Of a stretch of DNA of 64,000 nucleotides, positions 46,773 to 55,053 are shown piece by piece; within the stretch, counting starts at the first letter, position 1, and each line of letters opens with the position of its first letter. The position numbers and the translations under genes are program-made. The DNA comes from Bacteroidota bacterium (GTDB lineage Bacteria; Bacteroidota; Bacteroidia; UBA4408), in NCBI GenBank assembly GCA_016721765.1, contig JADKHO010000004.1, forward strand, positions 62,001 to 126,000, in the 5' to 3' direction. Under the pieces are notes generated by a model. It was not told the origin of the DNA. It did no database searches and was given only the letters and a program-made list of their open reading frames with translations.

Positions 46773-48170
46773 TTATTTTAAAACTATTTTTCCAACGGCA
46801 ATTTTTTGCCTACTGTTATTAAGAATGTAGTAATAGAATCCTCTTTCCAAGGAACTTACATTAATCGAAAAATTGTTGATGTGTAGGTTTGAATACTCTT
46901 TGACTATACTCCCCAAGCTATTATACAATTGGAGGTTATAGTTAGTAGATGTATTTACTTCAAAATTCAGCCACTCACTGGCTGGATTAGGATAAACTTT
47001 TACTGGATGATTTAAACTCAATAATTCTTCATTTCCCAAACCGACTAACGTATCAATACCTTTAACTAAAATCCCATTTACTCCTAACGAGCTTTGTGAG
47101 CCACATATGAGTATGTTTTTCCTTCTGTCAATTATAAAATCTAAAAAAAAGCAATCATGACAAAAAAAACCATAGATATTTCTATTTCCACCAGTTATAA
47201 AATTTCCCTTCTTCAGGTAAAGTGAATCGCTATTAACAAAACCTGATTGAGGATAATATAAAATACTGTCACTTTCAAATTTTCCGCCAAAAGGCAAAGG
47301 AGTTGTACTAATCCAGTTGCCTTGTAAATCAATTTTTTTTTGTTGAACATAATACAAAGAATTTGAAGTCTTCATTGCACAATTAATTAAAAAAGTAGTA
47401 TCGTTAGCCAATTGAAAATAGCTTGTTCCATAGACGCTAGAAGTGTCCCGAAAATTTTTTGACCAAATGAGATTGCCCGAAATATTCGTTTTAATAATGG
47501 TAGTAAACCCAAAAGAATATAGCGAGGGCATTATTGAATCAGTGTAACCTAAATAGTAATAGCAAGTATCTATTTTGAAAATCTTACTGACTTTAAAAAC
47601 AGTTTGACTGTTTAGTTTAGGAATTACTTTTGTCCAAATAGTATCTCCCTGCGAATTAAGTTTTAAAAATACATTATCATCATTAGCGGTGCCGGAAATA
47701 ATGTAGGAAGTATCCTCTTTTTCATATATAGTAGTAAGCCAGTCAGAGAAAGCGAAATCGTATTCCTTTTCCCATTCTAAACTCCCTAAGCTGTCTAGTT
47801 TCACTATTAAATTGTCATAGTAGTTCGATATAGGATCCTTTTGTATATTTCCAATGCCAATGAATCCTTTATCCAACGTTTCTTTAATTGAATAAAGTGT
47901 ATTGGTGCTGTCTAAGCCATCAAACTTATTGTTATGATAGCGCCACTCCTCAATACCATCAATATCCGTTTTGATTATTAAAAAATCACCGCCATTTGAT
48001 GTTTGGTCAATTCCACAAGTTATATAACCACCATCATGAACGGTATCTAATGATAAAATTGTAAAATCATTGATAGCCCCATAGGACTGAAAAAATGGAT
48101 TGTATTGGGAATAACATTTTAAACCAATAAACAGAAGAAAGAAAACAACAAAAAGGCGTTTTGTATACAT
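46773..48170 (-). CDS. T9SS-secreted beta-propeller-like protein
   Basis: A 465-residue protein. A signal peptide (LFVVFFLLFIGLKCYSQ) leads into repeated blades of the form DGGYITCGIDQTSNGGDFLI, then IIKTDIDGIEEW; KGFIGIGNIQ..LIVKLDSLGSLEWEK; and YIISGTAND..LKLNSQGDTIW. This pattern is common in Bacteroidota secreted propellers. The C-terminal T9SS sorting domain starts KVYPNPASEWLNFEV and ends AVGKIVLK. Likely first gene of the operon with the giant protein downstream. Function unknown. Confidence 0.82.
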   Translation of the reverse strand: MYTKRLFVVFFLLFIGLKCYSQYNPFFQSYGAINDFTILSLDTVHDGGYITCGIDQTSNGGDFLIIKTDIDGIEEWRYHNNKFDGLDSTNTLYSIKETLDKGFIGIGNIQKDPISNYYDNLIVKLDSLGSLEWEKEYDFAFSDWLTTIYEKEDTSYIISGTANDDNVFLKLNSQGDTIWTKVIPKLNSQTVFKVSKIFKIDTCYYYLGYTDSIMPSLYSFGFTTIIKTNISGNLIWSKNFRDTSSVYGTSYFQLANDTTFLINCAMKTSNSLYYVQQKKIDLQGNWISTTPLPFGGKFESDSILYYPQSGFVNSDSLYLKKGNFITGGNRNIYGFFCHDCFFLDFIIDRRKNILICGSQSSLGVNGILVKGIDTLVGLGNEELLSLNHPVKVYPNPASEWLNFEVNTSTNYNLQLYNSLGSIVKEYSNLHINNFSINVSSLERGFYYYILNNSRQKIAVGKIVLK

Positions 48171-48479
48171 CGTAACAAAAAGGATTTAACAGCAATTGTA
48201 TACCAAGGATGGTTTATTAAAAAAGATGAAATTAACCATTGTACTAAAGATTAAAATTGAAAAGATAAATTTTCAAAAACGAATTAATAAGCTAAATAAG
48301 GACAAAATAAAAAAGATGAAGCAAAAAAGTTTTTGTCGCTACTATTTTAATGTTCGTAGCACGAATTAAGTCATTTATTTTTAATTTACAATATTAAATT
48401 GCACAAGTTTCTGAAAATGCTACAGCAGTTATGGTAGGCCCCATGAAAAAAATCTTCCAAAATATCTAATTAATGCAGG
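48171..48479. other. Intergenic, no gene seen
   Basis: Very AT-rich sequence between the T9SS operon and the decayed metallopeptidase fragment. No ORF, RNA or repeat can be supported. Confidence 0.3.
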
Positions 48480-48607
48480 CTAATATGGCTTTTATTAGTT
48501 CTGGGTAGAGAATTGCATTTTCTCTTGGTTTGCAATTCACTCCACTTTAGCCCAATTCAATAATAAAAATCCCGATTGGTTCAACTTTGGATTCCGGAAT
48601 CTTTGAA
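48480..48607 (-). pseudogene. Decayed second copy of the YgjP-type fragment
   Basis: The minus strand aligns with 35820-35960: KVEPIGIF for KVEPTGIL, and ENAILYPELIKA for GKIILNPELLKA, with a frameshift near the QRFR start and an in-frame stop. The nucleotide match (ATCCCGATTGG against ATCCCGGTGGG, TTCCGGAATCTTTG in both) is clear. The zinc motif is gone. It ends where the decayed ATPase gene of module copy 2 begins. Confidence 0.6.
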
Positions 48608-49712
48608 TTATTCATTTGATTTAAAAAACTGATAAATCAAAGTGCCTGCTACAAATACGCCTGTCCCAATAAAAGGCCTTTATAATTAAATTCTTTATTG
48701 GATTTATTTTCCATGATTCTATTAATTTTTGAAAAATCTGGTTGTTCTTTTTCTGGAAAAGCTTCTGCAAACGGTTTCAATCTAATTTGCTTTGGAACCT
48801 CCTTTTTTCTAAATCGATCTATGTCCCTGAATTCCTCCATTATTTTCTTATTCTTCTCATAAAGCGGTTTTTCAAAAATATTGACTTCGGATGCCGGGCT
48901 AAATCGGCCTTCTTGATACGCAATGCCATCCACCACCTTTATTATGAAATCGCAGTTGTGCGTTAAAGACTGGTCACCCTTAAAATTACCTGATTTTGTT
49001 GCCTGTGTAATGGCCACAAAAGATTTACTAGGGTTTTCATTTTTTAATAGTTCTAAAAACTCGCTCTCAATTCCGGCAACATTAATGCTATCAATAAATA
49101 CAAAATCAAATGTACTCTTCGAGAGAAAGCTTTTAATTTCATCCTTATCTCTTGTTTCTAGTATTTTCATTTTACTTCCACCGATATCTTTTATTTTTTG
49201 TTGAAGGGTTACACTCTCCCCTTCTTCCGCAGCAATGTATAAGACTCTGCCAAAATATTCTTCTAAGTAATCAGCCAAACGAATTGCTAAATTGCTTTTT
49301 CCTCCTTTGGGTAATCCCCAAATTACCGCAGAAAAGAACTTTTCAGGCTTGCCGATAAGCTCAAGGAATTTACCCTCAAATTCAAGGCATTGAAATTTCT
49401 TTTTTACCAATTCATCACCGGTAAATACTTTACTTGCTTTGGGCTTAATCACCTGTTCTATTTCCTGCTTCTTTTGCTGGGGTTCACTCATGCTTTGGCC
49501 TTCAATTGGCGCGTTCGGATTTCGTTCCGAACGCCCTGTGAAACCCAGTTCGGAACCGTTCGGAACGGGGTCAGAAAAACTCATACCCTTTTTCAGCATC
49601 ATCTCCTTAACATGGTTATAAACTGTGGTTTTCCAATGCCAAGTTGGGTTGCTATTTGCTTAAAACTTTTACCTTCCATGCGTAGTTTGAAGCATAATTC
49701 TTTAATGTCCAT
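48608..49712 (-). pseudogene. HTH-RecA-like ATPase, frameshifted copy
   Basis: The longest open part (49602-48649) keeps Walker A GLPKGGKSNLAIRLADYLEE and most of the RecA-like core, in places identical to copy 1. Upstream, the helix-turn-helix (KSFKQIATQLGIGK) is in another frame, one base short in an A run near 49629. Downstream the C-terminal hydrophobic segment (GVFVAGTLIYQFFKSNE) is also out of frame, near 48675. The original gene ran from the ATG at 49712 to the TAA at 48608. The product cannot be complete. Confidence 0.75.
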
Positions 49713-49738
49713 TTTAAATTTTATTAATTAATTTCAAA

Positions 49739-49774
49739 CAAATATAAACATATTACAATTATGTCATATATTTG
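49739..49774. promoter_or_regulatory. Divergent promoters of module copy 2
   Basis: TATATTTG boxes on the minus strand at 49739-49746 and plus strand at 49767-49774, with spacing close to that of copy 1. Conservation in both copies supports a functional divergent promoter. Confidence 0.55.
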
Positions 49775-49805
49775 CCTATATTTTATTACTCTAATACAGT
49801 TAGAA

Positions 49806-50700
49806 ATGAATGAATCAAAATTCAATGTCAATGATATAAAACTCTCCAACAATCTTTACGATTTGAACAAGGAGATTTTCACAAAAGCCTTTACATTAAA
49901 AGACTTGGGTATTAGCTCAAGAGTTCTCAAGTATTGGTCTTTAATGGGGATTCTGCGAAGAAAACAGAGCGGTGGATGAGAATCACAAACTCAATTTCAC
50001 AGAATACATCTGGCTAAAAATCATTGTTGAATTAAGAGCATTTGGCTATCCAATAGAATGTATTAAAAAGGCTAAAGAGATTTTACTAAAAAAGAATCGC
50101 TTGCTGAATCTTTAAAGTTACATACAGACGAAGCCCTAATTGAGTTTTTAAGGGGGGATGATAAAAGCAACATCGAATAAGGATATTCCGGTTAGTGCAT
50201 TTCTTAATAGTCCTAGCTCTTGGCAAAAATACAAAACGGTTAAGCGTTCTCTCCTTGATAATACAATATTGATTCTTCTAGCAAAAAAAGAAAATATTGA
50301 TTGGGTCTTTTTTAATGAGGGAGGTGCAGTGTATGTTCATGAGGATGCCGCCAAAAATTCGGAGCAAGTAATTACTTATCTAAAAAACAATTCTCACTTG
50401 CGAATTCCACTCTTGAATTTAATAATTCAATTTATTGAGGATACAAGTAAATTGGAATATGTAGAAAAATATATGCTATTAAGTCCAAAAGAGATGGAAA
50501 TTCTAAAGCATATTAGAAAGGGAGATTTTGAGTCTATTACTATTCATTTAAGGAACAACGAGCCTATAAGAATTGATGGTACACGAAAGATTAAAATTCC
50601 TAACACAGCTAGAATATCTGAAATTCTTGCTAAGAGATCTTATGAAAAATTGAATTGGTTACACAGGAAGGAACCATTACTTACGCTACTAAAACTGTAA
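49806..50700 (+). pseudogene. MerR-like gene, frameshifted copy
   Basis: Homologous to the intact gene at 23479. It begins MNESKFNVNDIKLSNNLYDL and keeps FTLKDLGISSRVLKYWSLMG, after which the frame breaks near 49960. HKLNFTEYIWLKIIVELRAF continues in another frame, which is broken again near 50115. The last 180 residues are open from 50158 (ending at 50700) with HIRKGDFESITIHLRNNEP, matching copy 1. Two frameshifts make it a pseudogene. Confidence 0.75.
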
Positions 50701-50835
50701 AAACAAAACTGTGAAAACAATCCCTGCTAATGCACTTAAAAAAAGAAGGGTTAAAAGTTCCGCCAGTGCCGGACAAATAATAGTAAAGCTAACTTATTGA
50801 TTTAATCAAAAGGACAAGCATGTTTATTGGATAAC

Positions 50836-51009
50836 ATGCTCTCATTAAATGAATGCAGAAAAATAATTGAAGAATACAATATATCAATCACCGATGAAGA
50901 GTTAACAGCTGTTCGAGATTGGCTTTACCATACAGCTGATAATGCCATTGAGATTGTGGAGCAAAGAGAAGCTAGCACTAAACAAAACCTCAAAAACAAT
51001 TACTCATGA
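50836..51009 (+). CDS. Small protein upstream of the recombinase, second copy
   Basis: 57 residues beginning MLSLNECRKIIEEYNISITD. It corresponds to the 59-residue protein at 24512 (MLSINECRKLL). Its stop overlaps the recombinase start by four bases (ATGA). Unlike the other genes of this copy it is open throughout. Function unknown. Confidence 0.6.
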   Translation: MLSLNECRKIIEEYNISITDEELTAVRDWLYHTADNAIEIVEQREASTKQNLKNNYS

Positions 51010-52561
51010 AAAAAAGAGCAATAATCTATACAAGGGTATCGACAGATGAGCAAAACAATGGCTACAGCCCAGCGGACCAGAAAGATAAACTCTATCGGTA
51101 TTGCGAAAACAATGACCTAGATGTTGTCGGCTTTTATCATGACGATGAAAGTGCTAAAACATTCAACCGCCCCGAGTGGATTAAGATTATGAAGTTCATT
51201 AAAATGAATAAGGGTTTTGTGGATTATATTTATTTTTTGAAATGGGACAGGTTCTCCCGCAATGTTGCTGAAGCTTTTATTGAAATTAAGGAATTAAGAA
51301 AACTTGGTGTTGAGCCTAGGGCTATTGAACAGCCACTTGATTTTAAAATCCCTGAAAGTAAAATTATGCTCTCAATTTATCTTGCTGCTCCCGAAGTGGA
51401 TAACGATCGCCGAGCTCTAAATGTGTTTCATGGCATTAGAAGAGGTAAAAAAGAAGGGCGTTGGCTAGGTACATGTATCAAGGGCTATAAGAACGCAAGG
51501 GATGAAAATAATAAACCTATAATTATTCCTGAAGGTGGTCAAAAAGAAGAATTGGTAAAGAAAGCCTTTGCCGAATTTGCTACAGGTTTATATAACATTG
51601 AACAGTTGCGTGGAAAGCTAAATAAAGAAGGTTTTAAAGCAAATCGAAATTCCTTTTGGATGATGCTTCGCAATAAGGGATATATTGGGAAGGTTTTAGT
51701 TCCTGCCTATGAAAATGAAAAGGAAGAATGGGTGCAAGGAAAACATAAGCCCTTAATTGATGAACAAACATTTTATATAGTTCAGGATATCCTCGCTAGG
51801 CGAAAAAGAATATCCCCAATAAGTTTAGAACACAAAGAGATGAGTTGCCATTAAGAGGTTTTCTTTTATGTCCACAATGCGGAAAGAGGCTAACTGGCTC
51901 AGCATCTACCGGGCGCAAAGGAGATAAATTTTTCTACTACCATTGCTCCAAAGGCTGCAAAGAAAGGCAGGTAGCTGAAATTGCTAATCACGAATTTGAA
52001 AACATACTTTCTAAATTTAAATCGAATGAGCTTGCTATTAAATTACAAGGAGCTGTTTTAAAAGATAGATTGCAGAAAAAGAATAACGATGGCAAGGCTG
52101 AATTGGAAAGAGTAGGAAAAGAAATTGCGAAACAGAAAGTAAGAATACAAAATGCGAAGGAGTTGATGTTAGATGGTGAATTTTCTGCCACTGATTACAA
52201 GAACATGAAATTGGAGATTGAAGAAAAGATTGATTCTTTAACAAGAGAAGAAGCAAATCTCAGGGTAGGAAGCGAAAATCAGACAGCAAAGATTCAACAA
52301 TGCTTAGAGATACTTGTAAACCTCCATCAATACTACGTTTCAGGAGATACTTCCAAAAAACAGAGTATAATTGGTTCGATATTTCCTGAAAAGCTGATTT
52401 TTGAAAATCAAAAGTATCGAACAACAAAAGTGAATTGGGTTGTCGCCATGCTTTGCAGCAATATCAAGGATTTTAAAGACAATAAAAAAGGGAAAGGTTT
52501 GTTTTCTAACAACCTTTCCCTTAGAGTGGTCCTGAAGGGAGTCGAACCCCCAACCTCCTGA
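51006..52561 (+). pseudogene. Large serine recombinase, frameshifted copy fused to tRNA region
   Basis: The first frame (51006-51854) has the catalytic RVSTDEQNNGYSPADQ and WDRFSRNVAEAF. The second (51845-52561) has the zinc ribbon CPQCGKRLTGS..YYHCSKGC and the coiled coil. The break is near 51838, where AGAGATG seems to carry two extra bases relative to copy 1's VELPLRG region. The C-terminal codons run through the tRNA terminator and into the tRNA 3' end (LKGVEPPTS), so the native recombinase tail was replaced at the junction. Confidence 0.78.
52484..52520 (-). terminator. Rho-independent terminator of tRNA-Arg
   Basis: GGGAAAGGTT (52490-52499) pairs with AACCTTTCCC (52511-52520). On the minus strand six T residues follow. 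It lies directly after the tRNA 3' end. Confidence 0.8.
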
Positions 52562-52600
52562 TCCGTAGTCAGGTGCTCTATCCAATTAAGCTACAGAACC
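52527..52600 (-). tRNA. tRNA-Arg(ACG)
   Basis: A 74-nt cloverleaf on the minus strand. The acceptor GGTTCTG pairs with CAGGACC (one G-T pair), with discriminator A. The anticodon stem CTGA/TCAG encloses loop CTACGGA, giving anticodon ACG. The T arm has GGTTCGA. The 3' CCA is not encoded, as usual in Bacteroidota. The decayed recombinase reading frame runs into its 3' end from the other strand. Confidence 0.95.
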
Positions 52601-52659
52601 ATCTTTTTAAATTAAAAACAAACTAAATCGAGATTTAGTTGTTTCCAATTTTGCGGGTG

Positions 52660-52667
52660 CAAATATA
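52660..52667 (-). promoter_or_regulatory. -7 box of tRNA-Arg
   Basis: The minus strand reads TATATTTG, a Bacteroidota TAnnTTTG box, 60 bases upstream of the tRNA. Confidence 0.5.
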
Positions 52668-52717
52668 GAATTAAGTATTCAAATAAAAACAGCTTTTTAT
52701 TTATTCTTTAAATGAAC

Positions 52718-52725
52718 TAACTTTG
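52718..52725 (+). promoter_or_regulatory. -7 box of ribBA
   Basis: TAACTTTG matches TAnnTTTG and lies 15 bases before the ribBA start codon, implying a very short leader without an FMN riboswitch. Confidence 0.55.
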
Positions 52726-52740
52726 CACAAACAAAAAAGC

Positions 52741-53955
52741 ATGGCAAATACCCTAAATACCATCGAAGAAGCACTGGCAGACCTCAAAGCAGGTAAAGTT
52801 ATAATCGTGGTGGATGATGAAGATCGTGAAAATGAAGGCGATTTTGTTGTAGCCGCCGAAAAAGCAACTCCCGAAGTCGTTAATTTTATGGCTACCCACG
52901 GTCGTGGACTCATTTGCGCCCCGCTTACTGAAAAGCGCTGCGAAGAACTCGAACTCGAAATGATGGTAAGTCGAAATACATCTAGCCACGAAACTCCTTT
53001 TACGGTTTCTATCGATTTGTTGGGGTACGGATGCACCACCGGTATCAGCGCAAGCGATCGCTCTAAAACCATTAAAGCACTTATTAATCCCAATATCAAA
53101 CCGGTTGAATTTGGGCGCCCCGGGCATATTTTCCCTTTGAAAGCCAAAAACGGCGGGGTACTGCGCAGAGCTGGCCACACCGAAGCTACTGTTGATTTGG
53201 CCATGTTAGCCGGATTTGAACCCGCTGGCGCATTGGTTGAAATAATGAACGAAGACGGAACAATGGCAAGACTTCCCGAGCTTTTCGAAATTGCAAAAAA
53301 GTTCGATTTGAAAGTAATTTCCATCGAAGATTTAATTGCCTACCGCTTAAAACAAGAAAGCATTATTGAAGAAGAGGTTAAAGTAAAACTTCCAACCCAA
53401 TTTGGTGATTTCGACCTCATTGCGTTTAAGCAAACTACCACCGGACAAGAGCATTTAGCCTTAGTAAAAGGCGATTGGAAAAAGGATGAGCCCATTTTAG
53501 TGCGAGTTCACTCTTCTTGCCTTACCGGCGATATTTTTGGCTCCTGCCGATGCGATTGCGGTCCACAATTGCATAAAGCCATGCAACTTATCGAAAAGGA
53601 AGGTAAAGGTGTAATTGTATACATGAATCAAGAAGGCCGAGGTATTGGACTACTAAATAAACTTAAAGCCTATAAATTGCAAGAAGAAGGTTTTGATACG
53701 GTGGAAGCAAATATCGAATTAGGCTTTAAAGGCGATGAACGCGATTATGGTGTTGGCGCACAAATCCTGCGCTTTTTAGGCGTAAGTAAAATTCGCCTCA
53801 TGACAAATAATCCAAAAAAGAGAGCCGGACTTATTGGTTACGGTCTAGAAATAGTAGAAAATATTTCCTTGGAAATAAGCTCTAACCAACACAACAAATC
53901 CTATCTCCAAACCAAAAAAGACAAATTAGGACATTCCCTCAAACTAGGAGAATAA
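52741..53955 (+). CDS. ribBA: Bifunctional DHBP synthase / GTP cyclohydrolase II
   Basis: A 404-residue riboflavin-synthesis enzyme. The N-terminal half (1-205) is 3,4-dihydroxy-2-butanone-4-phosphate synthase with VVDDEDRENEGDFV and MATHGRGLICAPLTEKR. The C-terminal half is GTP cyclohydrolase II, with zinc ligands in SSCLTGDIFGSCRCDCGPQL and the GTP-binding NQEGRGIGLLNK. They make the two precursors of the lumazine ring. I chose the ATG at 52741 (MANTLNTIEEAL); an upstream TTG would overlap the -7 box. The gene is intact and marks return to ordinary chromosome right of tRNA-Arg. Confidence 0.96.
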   Translation: MANTLNTIEEALADLKAGKVIIVVDDEDRENEGDFVVAAEKATPEVVNFMATHGRGLICAPLTEKRCEELELEMMVSRNTSSHETPFTVSIDLLGYGCTTGISASDRSKTIKALINPNIKPVEFGRPGHIFPLKAKNGGVLRRAGHTEATVDLAMLAGFEPAGALVEIMNEDGTMARLPELFEIAKKFDLKVISIEDLIAYRLKQESIIEEEVKVKLPTQFGDFDLIAFKQTTTGQEHLALVKGDWKKDEPILVRVHSSCLTGDIFGSCRCDCGPQLHKAMQLIEKEGKGVIVYMNQEGRGIGLLNKLKAYKLQEEGFDTVEANIELGFKGDERDYGVGAQILRFLGVSKIRLMTNNPKKRAGLIGYGLEIVENISLEISSNQHNKSYLQTKKDKLGHSLKLGE

Positions 53956-54008
53956 AAATCCAAACCATTAAAAAAGCCGCATGAAAATTAATTCCTGCGG
54001 CTTTTTTT
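53897..54008 (+). repeat. ribBA tail repeat, original copy
   Basis: The last ~60 bases of ribBA with its terminator recur about 1,030 bases downstream (54927-55035), covering AATCCTATCTCCAAACC through the terminator hairpin. This copy is the functional one. Confidence 0.7.
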
Positions 54009-54009
54009 T
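53973..54009 (+). terminator. Rho-independent terminator of ribBA
   Basis: AAAGCCGCA (53973-53981) pairs with TGCGGCTTT (53996-54004), followed by a T run, 17 bases after the stop. Confidence 0.85.
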
Positions 54010-54040
54010 CAACATTATTGAATTTTCAATCAAAAAAAAG

Positions 54041-54332
54041 ACCGGCCTATGAGAAATTGGCGTAAAGAAATTTGAATTCATTTTTAAGCGTGGGCCCTGT
54101 GCATGCAACCCTCGAGCGAGAAAATAATTTATTGCTTAACCCCAATCATATTCGAGCGCTTGGGTTGCGAAGAAAAAAATGAATTCAAATTTTAGCCAAT
54201 TTATCATCAGCCTTGATTTTTTGCATACTTTTTTATCAAGAAAAAAGTATGAAAACATTCATGAAAACTCGCAAATAATAATGAGATACAAAAAAACGAA
54301 ACCCAAAAAAACATCCTTAAAAAAAGAAAAGG
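54041..54332. repeat. ~292-bp tandem repeat, unit 1
   Basis: Starts ACCGGCCTATGAGAAATTGG. It contains three nested inverted repeats: GAATTCATTTT/AAATGAATTC, GCAACCC..CGAGCG/CGAGCGCTTGGGTTGC, and CATACTTTTTT/AAAAAAGTATG with a six-base loop. Units 1 and 2 are almost identical. It carries no gene. Confidence 0.8.
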
Positions 54333-54623
54333 ACCGGCCTATGAGAAATTGGCGTTAAGAAATTTGAATTCATTTTAAAGCGCGGGCCTGTGTAAGCAAC
54401 CCTCGAGCGAGTAAATAATTTATTGCTTAACCCCAATCATATTCGAGCGCTTGGGTTGCGAAGAAAAAAATGAATTCAAATTTTAGCCAATTTATCATCA
54501 GCCTTGATTTTTTGCATACTTTTTTATCAAGAAAAAAGTATGAAAACATGCATGAAAACTCCCAAATAATAATGAGATACAAAAAAACGAAACCCAAAAA
54601 AACATCATTAAAAACCGAAAAGG
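54333..54623. repeat. ~292-bp tandem repeat, unit 2
   Basis: Nearly identical to unit 1, with a few substitutions and one-base indels. All three inverted repeats are kept. A short ORF across units 2 and 3 is a by-product of the repeat. Confidence 0.8.
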
Positions 54624-54900
54624 CCCGGCCTATGAGAAATTGGCGTAAAGAAATTTGAATTCATTTTTACGCGCAGGCCCCGTGTAAGCAGCCCTCGAGC
54701 GAGAAAATATGTTTTTACTTAAAACTGAACCACCTCGAGCGCTTGGTTTGCGTTGCAATTAAGGCGAAGCCGAATCACGAATACCTTAAAAAATTAACAC
54801 AATATGAGTAAAAATTAATTTAAATTTTAGCCAATTGCTCATCAGCCTTGATTTTTTGCTTACCTTTTGATCAAGCAAAAAGTGAGAAAACAACATGATA
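54624..54900. repeat. Tandem repeat, unit 3 (diverged)
   Basis: The first ~90 bases match units 1 and 2. The middle is rearranged, and the end keeps AATTTTAGCCAATT..CATCAGCCTTGATTTTTTGC with a shortened terminal hairpin. Older or degenerating unit. Confidence 0.7.
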
Positions 54901-54926
54901 AAAGCCATCTAAATTGAAATTAAATT

Positions 54927-55035
54927 AATCCTATCTCCAAACCCAAAAAGATAAAATGGGGGATTCCCTCAAATTACATGAATAAAAATCCAACCCATAA
55001 AAAAGCCGCATGAAATTTAATCCATGCGGCTTTTT
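54927..55035 (+). repeat. ribBA tail repeat, decayed second copy
   Basis: Matches the end of ribBA and its terminator (53897-54008) with scattered substitutions that destroy the reading frame: AATCCTATCTCCAAACC, GATTCCCTCAAA and TGAATAAAAATCCAA are recognisable. Its hairpin now serves the convergent gene on its right. Confidence 0.7.
55001..55034. terminator. Bidirectional terminator
   Basis: A perfect 12-bp stem AAAAGCCGCATG/CATGCGGCTTTT with a ten-base loop. T runs on both strands suit the leftward giant gene ending at 55054. Confidence 0.8.
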
Positions 55036-55053
55036 AATTCTATAACTGGAATA

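Larger units (their letters stand above)
48608..52526. mobile_element. Serine-recombinase module, copy 2 (decayed), abutting tRNA-Arg
   Basis: It has the same four genes in the same order and orientation as copy 1, and each of the three large ones carries one or more frameshifts. The right end is at the 3' end of tRNA-Arg(ACG), which suggests that tRNA gene or its terminator was the integration target. Confidence 0.6.

Noticed and set aside
54470..54658. 62-residue ORF across the 292-bp repeats
   Set aside because: It spans the junction of two tandem units, its counterpart in unit 1 is broken, and its sequence is dictated by the repeat hairpins.
54041..54900. CRISPR array
   Set aside because: Only three units of ~292 bp with no short repeats, no spacers and no cas genes nearby.
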